Source: an uncultured Pseudorhodoferax sp.
Lineage (GTDB): Bacteria; Pseudomonadota; Gammaproteobacteria; Burkholderiales; Burkholderiaceae
NCBI GenBank assembly: GCA_913776795.1
Contig: CAJYRH010000358.1
Span: forward strand, 1 to 13,541
Direction: 5' to 3'
DNA: 13,541 bases
Program-made: the position numbers and the translations under genes
In this document: in pieces, positions 9,095-13,541 of the stretch
Position numbering within the stretch: the stretch's first letter is position 1
How the letters are laid out: every line of letters starts with the position of its first letter
The notes under the pieces: model-generated
The model's database searches: none
What the model saw: the letters and a program-made list of their open reading frames with translations, nothing else
What the model was told of the DNA's origin: nothing

Positions 9095-10255
9095 ATGCCG
9101 CGCGTGAGCGACGAGGTGGTGATCGTCGGCGCGGGCGAGACCCGCGTCGGCAAGCTGCCGGGCATGGACTCGACGCAGATCCAGGCCTGGGCGGTGCAGC
9201 AGGCTGCGGCCGACTGCGGCGTGCGCATCCCCGAGATCGACGGGCTCATCAACCTGGATCCGTATGCGACGCCGAACTCGATGTTCTCGTCCACGCTGGC
9301 GGAGTACCTGGGCCTCAAGCCCCACTTCCTGACCACTGTGGACGTGGGCGGCACCGTGACCGCCATGGCCATGCTGCAGCAGGCGGTCTGGGCCATCGAA
9401 TCGGGCCATTGCGAGACCGTGGCCTGCGTCTACGGCGAGAACACGCTGACCGGGCGGCCAGCCGGCGCGCGCGGCCTGGCCATGCGCAACCTGCTGGGCG
9501 GCGAGGAGTGGGAGGAACCCTTCGGCGTGCACGGCATGGTCACGCCCTATGCGCTGCTGGCGCAGCGCTACCTCTGGGAATGCGGCGCCAGCGTGGACGA
9601 CCTGGCCGAGGTGGCCCTGGTCACGCGGCGCCATGCGCTGCTCAACGACAACGCGCAGATGACCAAACCCATGACGCGCGCCGACTACGACGCCAGCCGC
9701 ATGATCAGCACGCCGCTGCGGCTGCTGGACTGCTCGCTGGTCTCCGACGGCGGCGGGGCGGTGGTGCTGATGCGGCGCGAACGTGCGCAGGCGCGCGGCC
9801 TGCAGGGGGTGTCCATCCGCTCCATGGCCATGCGCAGCACGCACAACGCGGTGGTGCAGGCCCCGCCGCTGGACCAGATCGGCATGGCCGCGGCGGGCCG
9901 CGACGCGTTCGTGTCGGCCGGCATGGGTGTGGGCGACATGCAGGTGGCGCTGCTGCACGACGCCTTCACGATCTCGGCCCTGCTGACGCTGGAGGCGCTG
10001 GAGTTCGCCAAGCCCGGCGAGGGCGGCGCCTACCTGCGTGCCGGCCACGCCAGCCTGGGCGGCCGCTGCCCGCTCAACCCGCACGGCGGCCTGCTGTCGC
10101 AGGCCCACATCGGCGGCATGCTGCATGTGACCGAGGCCGTGCACCAGCTGCGCGGCCGGGCTGGACGTCGCCAGGTGCCGGGCGCGCGGCGCGCGGTGGT
10201 CAGCGGCAACGGCGGGGTGTTCTCCGTCTGCGGCGTGATGGTGCTGGAGGCTTGA
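9095..10255 (+). CDS. SCP2/Ltp-type thiolase-fold protein, possibly a retro-aldolase
   Basis: A thiolase-superfamily protein of the lipid-transfer/SCP2 type (386 aa). It shows the family C-terminus NPHGGLLSQAHIGGM (328-342, conserved His338) and LLHDAFTISALLTLEALEF (286-304). Where true thiolases carry the acyl-accepting cysteine (…AACASG…), this protein reads TTVDVGGTVTAMA (80-92), placing Gly86 at the Cys position. It is therefore unlikely to be a standard thiolase. Members such as mycobacterial Ltp2, paired with a DUF35 domain, instead cleave 3-hydroxyacyl-CoA by a retro-aldol reaction, and a DUF35 gene follows one base later. The family's usual YD before the Phe-Thr motif is HD here (His288). 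ATG 9095 has AAGGAG at 9083-9088. Alternatives are a CoA-binding scaffold or an acyltransferase with another nucleophile. Family membership is sure; the aldolase activity is inferred. Confidence 0.87.
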   Translation: MPRVSDEVVIVGAGETRVGKLPGMDSTQIQAWAVQQAAADCGVRIPEIDGLINLDPYATPNSMFSSTLAEYLGLKPHFLTTVDVGGTVTAMAMLQQAVWAIESGHCETVACVYGENTLTGRPAGARGLAMRNLLGGEEWEEPFGVHGMVTPYALLAQRYLWECGASVDDLAEVALVTRRHALLNDNAQMTKPMTRADYDASRMISTPLRLLDCSLVSDGGGAVVLMRRERAQARGLQGVSIRSMAMRSTHNAVVQAPPLDQIGMAAAGRDAFVSAGMGVGDMQVALLHDAFTISALLTLEALEFAKPGEGGAYLRAGHASLGGRCPLNPHGGLLSQAHIGGMLHVTEAVHQLRGRAGRRQVPGARRAVVSGNGGVFSVCGVMVLEA

Positions 10256-10256
10256 G

Positions 10257-10673
10257 ATGCAGGACGACACGACATTGCTGGCAGAGCTGCCACAGCCCAC
10301 GCGCGATTCGCAACCCTTCTGGGAAGGCTGCAACGCCGAGCGGCTGCTGCTGCAGCGCTGTGGCGAATGCCGCCACCTCTTCTACTACCCGCGCCGGCTG
10401 TGCCCGGCCTGCGGAGCCACCGCGCTGCAGTGGGAGCAGGCCAGCGGCCACGGCCGCATCTACAGCTTCAGCGAGGTGCATGTGCCGTTCCAGGGTCCGC
10501 AATGGGCCGGCCAGGTGCCCTACACGGTGGTCCTCGTGGACCTGGACGAGGGCCCGCGCATGCTGAGCCGCTGGCTGGGCGCGGCACCACCGTCCATGGG
10601 CCAGCGGGTGCGCGTGCACTGGCCGCGCGTGGAACACCAGAAACTGCCGTTCTTCGGCCCCGAGGAGGACTGA
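10257..10673 (+). CDS. DUF35 zinc-ribbon/OB-fold CoA-binding partner protein
   Basis: A 138-aa protein with a rubredoxin-like zinc ribbon (Cys35, Cys38, Cys49 and Cys52 in CGEC and CPAC) followed by an OB-fold (GRIYSFSEVHVP…YTVVLVDLDEGPRMLSRW…GQRVRVHW). The N-terminal FWEGCNAERLLLQRC is typical of the family. DUF35 proteins form complexes with thiolase-like partners, as in archaeal acetoacetyl-CoA thiolase/HMG-CoA synthase complexes and the Ltp2 aldolase, where they help hold the CoA substrate. It starts one base after the thiolase-fold gene stop, with GGAGG at 10246-10250 inside that gene, so the two products are probably made in matched amounts as a complex. It lacks a fused MaoC domain, unlike mycobacterial ChsH2. 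All four zinc ligands are intact. Confidence 0.9.
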   Translation: MQDDTTLLAELPQPTRDSQPFWEGCNAERLLLQRCGECRHLFYYPRRLCPACGATALQWEQASGHGRIYSFSEVHVPFQGPQWAGQVPYTVVLVDLDEGPRMLSRWLGAAPPSMGQRVRVHWPRVEHQKLPFFGPEED

Positions 10674-10677
10674 CGCC

Positions 10678-11442
10678 TTGCCCATCCTGACGACAACGCA
10701 GGGCCATGTGGCCTTGCTCACGCTCGACTTTCCGGACAACCACAACGCCCTGTCGACCGCGCTGGTGCGCGAGGCGCTTGCCGCGCTGCGCGGCCTGGAC
10801 CCGCGCGAGGTGCGCGCCATCGTGGTCGCGGCCAAGGGCCGGTTCTTCAGCGCGGGCGCGAACATCCACGACCTGCACCAGGGCGGCTGGCTCAGCGGCG
10901 CGCCCAACCCCGAAGACCCGGTGGCGCTGTTCGAGACGCTGGCCAGCCACCGGCTGCCGGTGATCGCGGCGGTGACCGGCCCCGCACTGGGCGGAGGCTT
11001 CGAGCTGAGCCTGTCCTGCGATCTCGCGGTGGCGGCCGACAACGCCTGGTTCGCGGCGCCCGAGGCCGGCCTGGGCGTGATTCCGAACACGGCGCTCGCA
11101 CGGCTCACGGCCATCGTGGGCCGCCGTCGCGCGCTGGAGATCATGCTCACGCGCCGGCGCGTGACCGCCCAGGAGGCGCTGGCCCTGGGCCTGGTGAACG
11201 AGGTGACGGCGCCCGAGGCGGTGGTGGAGGCGGCGCTGGCGCTGGCGCGCCGCATCACCGACGAGGCGCCGCCAGCCGCGCTGGCGGCGATCAAGGAAGG
11301 AGTGGACCGACACCGGCCCACCGACTGGGACGAGGTGCGCGCCAGCGTCGGCCGCCTGCCGGCCGATCAGTGGCAGGAGGGGCTGGGCGCCTTTGCCGAA
11401 AAGCGCAAGCCCGACTACACGGCCTTCTGGCAGGGCCTGTAG
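10678..11442 (+). CDS. Enoyl-CoA hydratase/isomerase (crotonase family)
   Basis: A crotonase-fold protein (254 aa) with the oxyanion-hole segments KGRFFSAGANIHDL and GPALGGGFELSLSCDLAVAADNAWFAAPEAGLGVIPN. Both hydratase glutamates are present: Glu109 in GGFEL and Glu129 in APEAG, 20 residues apart as in Glu144/Glu164 of the rat mitochondrial enzyme. A true hydratase activity is therefore likely, not just isomerase or hydrolase. The C-terminal half (RRALEIMLTRRRVTAQEALALGLVNEV) is standard. The start is TTG 10678 with GAGGAGG at 10662-10668; no in-frame ATG fits upstream of the conserved region. It sits four bases after the DUF35 gene and is the last gene of the operon. It may make the 3-hydroxyacyl-CoA cleaved by the thiolase-fold/DUF35 pair, leaving the MaoC enzyme to serve the HMG-CoA-lyase-like protein. 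Confidence 0.92.
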   Translation: MPILTTTQGHVALLTLDFPDNHNALSTALVREALAALRGLDPREVRAIVVAAKGRFFSAGANIHDLHQGGWLSGAPNPEDPVALFETLASHRLPVIAAVTGPALGGGFELSLSCDLAVAADNAWFAAPEAGLGVIPNTALARLTAIVGRRRALEIMLTRRRVTAQEALALGLVNEVTAPEAVVEAALALARRITDEAPPAALAAIKEGVDRHRPTDWDEVRASVGRLPADQWQEGLGAFAEKRKPDYTAFWQGL

Positions 11443-11443
11443 T

Positions 11444-12370
<927 letters not shown>

Positions 12371-13378
12371 TCAGCGCTTGCCGCGCACCTTCTCGATCTC
12401 CGCCATCATCTCGGCCGCCAGTTTCTCGCCGCCTTCCCTGACGTACTTGGCATTGACCGCGCTGACCTTCTCGCGCATGCGTGCCACCTCGGCTGCGCCC
12501 ACGGTGTTGAGCTGCAGGCCCTTGGCCCTGAGGGTTTCGGCGGCCTTGTCGTTGCCTTCGCGCGAAACCTTGCGTTCGTAAGCACCCGCCTCGGCCGCGG
12601 CGTCCATGAGGATCTTGCGGTCGGCCGGCGTGAGCTTGTCCCACTTCATCTTGCTGAACACCACCACCAGCGGGTTGTAAGCGTGGTTGGTCGCCGATGC
12701 GAACTTCTGCACTTCCTGCAGCTTGAGCGCCTCCACTGCGGCGTAGGGGTTCTCCTGGCCGTCCATGGCCTTGGCCTCCAGGGCGCCGTAGAGCTCGGGA
12801 ATGGGCATGGGCACGGCGTTGGCACCCAGCGCGGTGAAGGTCTCGATGAAGATGGTGCTCTGCGGCACGCGCAGCTTCAGGCCGGCGAAGTCCTCGACCT
12901 TCGTGATGGGGCGGCGGCTGTTGGTGACGATGCGGAAGCCGTGGTCCCAGTAGCCCAGGCCGATCAGGCCTTTGTCCGGCAACAACTCCAGCAGGTGCTT
13001 GCCGACCGGGCCGTCGAGCACGGCATCGGCCTCGGCGTAGTTGCCGAACAGGAAAGGCAGGTCGAGCAGCACGAACTCCTTGGCCATGCCGGTCAGCAGG
13101 CTGGGGATCACCACCGTCATGTCGATGGTGCCGCCACGCAGCGACGACAGGACGGCCACGTCGCCGCCCAAGGTGGCGCTGCCGAAGCTTTTGACCTCGA
13201 TGCGGTTGGCACTCTTTTGCTGCACGAGCTCGGCGAACTTGCGGATGCCCAGGCCGTGCGGATGGTCGGGCGCCTGCACATACGCCACGCGCAGCGAGAC
13301 CGGTTCCTGCGCCAGCGCGGGCGCGGCCCAACCCAGCAGCGCGGCGGCCGTTAGCGACAAGAATGTTCTGGTGTTCAT
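12371..13378 (-). CDS. TRAP transporter periplasmic binding protein, DctP family
   Basis: The extracytoplasmic receptor of a TRAP transporter (335 aa), which delivers organic acids, often sugar acids, to DctQ/DctM membrane subunits. The signal peptide is MNTRTF plus a hydrophobic stretch, with likely cleavage after Ala23 (PALA-QEP). Family features: the early VAYVQAPDHPHGLGIRKFAELV, GYWDHGFRIVTNSRRPI with Arg149, GLKLRVPQS with Arg170 (the conserved carboxylate-binding arginine), and the DGQENP loop (206-211). The start at 13378 has AGGAGA nearby. The DctQ/DctM genes are not in the window. The upstream gene on the same strand is an enolase-superfamily enzyme 24 bases away, which suggests uptake and dehydration of a sugar acid or similar ligand. 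Confidence 0.94.
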   Translation of the reverse strand: MNTRTFLSLTAAALLGWAAPALAQEPVSLRVAYVQAPDHPHGLGIRKFAELVQQKSANRIEVKSFGSATLGGDVAVLSSLRGGTIDMTVVIPSLLTGMAKEFVLLDLPFLFGNYAEADAVLDGPVGKHLLELLPDKGLIGLGYWDHGFRIVTNSRRPITKVEDFAGLKLRVPQSTIFIETFTALGANAVPMPIPELYGALEAKAMDGQENPYAAVEALKLQEVQKFASATNHAYNPLVVVFSKMKWDKLTPADRKILMDAAAEAGAYERKVSREGNDKAAETLRAKGLQLNTVGAAEVARMREKVSAVNAKYVREGGEKLAAEMMAEIEKVRGKR

Positions 13379-13402
13379 GATGCGTGTCTCCTGTGTTTGG
13401 AA

Positions 13403-13541
13403 TCAGGGAACGACAGTCCATTGGTCGACGATGTGGTCGCTGAACTGCCGCGTGTCGATCTCGATGCCCAGGCCCGGCCCTTCGGGGATGGCGATGCGGC
13501 CATCGGGCCGCACGCCCACGGTGCCACACATGTCGCGGAAC
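13403..13541 (-). CDS. Enolase-superfamily (mandelate racemase/dehydratase-like) enzyme, C-terminal fragment
   Basis: Reading leftward from the window edge, an open frame of 45 codons ends at TGA (13405-13403). It reads FRDMCGTVGVRPDGRIAIP, then EGPGLGIEIDTRQF and the terminal DQWTVVP. The pattern P-DG-hydrophobic-P-x-GPGLG-hydrophobic-E-hydrophobic-D is the usual C-terminus of mandelate racemase/muconate lactonizing family enzymes, including sugar-acid dehydratases. The rest of the gene and its catalytic residues lie outside the window, so the reaction is unknown. It is 24 bases upstream of the TRAP receptor gene and probably in the same operon. Confidence 0.75.
   Translation of the reverse strand, partial: FRDMCGTVGVRPDGRIAIPEGPGLGIEIDTRQFSDHIVDQWTVVP

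Larger units (their letters stand above)
2674..11442 (+). other. Nine-gene sigma-54-controlled catabolic operon
   Basis: Nine same-strand genes follow one another with gaps of 7, -4, -4, 31, 35, 35, 1 and 4 bases, so they are almost certainly co-transcribed from the promoter at 2624-2639. Order: CoA-transferase, HMG-CoA-lyase-like, MaoC hydratase, acyl-CoA ligase, Bug/TctC binding protein, acyl-CoA dehydrogenase, Ltp-type thiolase-fold protein, DUF35 protein, enoyl-CoA hydratase. All but the binding protein act on CoA thioesters or are predicted to. No internal terminator is seen. The operon ends one base from the convergent kdsA stop. Confidence 0.85.

Noticed and set aside
9095..10255. Calling this gene an acetyl-CoA acetyltransferase
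   Set aside because: The expected nucleophilic cysteine is not at the thiolase position, so the enzyme name would over-claim; a thiolase-fold label is safer.

Overview
This very GC-rich window (about two-thirds G+C by eye) has codon use and translation leaders (…CAGGAGACA…) typical of a betaproteobacterium of the order Burkholderiales, most likely Comamonadaceae-like. Supporting signs are a PrpR-type sigma-54 activator, an orphan Bug/TctC binding protein, a TRAP DctP binding protein and CaiB/BaiF CoA-transferase genes. Species cannot be read from the sequence. Coding density is very high. The only gap over 100 bases is the 152-base divergent control region at 2522-2673, and no gene-free stretch exceeds 300 bases.

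Layout. (1) 1-586: a TetR-family repressor gene with a 16-bp operator-like palindrome at its 5' end. The palindrome probably also controls a divergent gene left of the window. (2) 593-2521, minus strand: a sigma-54 activator with PrpR_N, PAS, AAA+ and Fis-HTH domains, convergent with the TetR gene. (3) 2522-2673: control region with a near-consensus -24/-12 promoter facing right and an inverted repeat at the activator's start codon. (4) 2674-11442, plus strand: nine tightly packed genes, almost certainly one operon. They encode a class III CoA-transferase, HMG-CoA-lyase-like enzyme, MaoC hydratase, AMP-forming acyl-CoA ligase, Bug/TctC periplasmic binding protein, acyl-CoA dehydrogenase, SCP2/Ltp-type thiolase-fold protein, DUF35 zinc-ribbon/OB protein and enoyl-CoA hydratase. 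(5) 11444-13541, minus strand: kdsA (Asn-type KDO-8-phosphate synthase), a TRAP DctP binding protein, and the C-terminal 45 codons of an enolase-superfamily (mandelate racemase/dehydratase-like) enzyme.

How it may work. The operon looks like a complete, self-regulated route for catabolism of an organic acid. An acid is captured in the periplasm (Bug protein), turned into a CoA thioester (CoA-transferase and/or ligase), desaturated (acyl-CoA dehydrogenase), hydrated (MaoC or enoyl-CoA hydratase) and cleaved at a C-C bond. Two cleavage enzymes are available: the HMG-CoA-lyase-like protein and the thiolase-fold/DUF35 pair. The thiolase-fold protein seems to lack the nucleophilic cysteine, so the pair resembles the Ltp2/DUF35 retro-aldolase of steroid side-chain degradation rather than a true thiolase. 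The divergent activator plus the -24/-12 promoter imply induction by a pathway metabolite through sigma-54. The substrate cannot be named from sequence; a branched mono- or dicarboxylic acid is the best guess. The retro-aldolase-like pair inside a PrpR/sigma-54-controlled operon is the part most likely to be undescribed.
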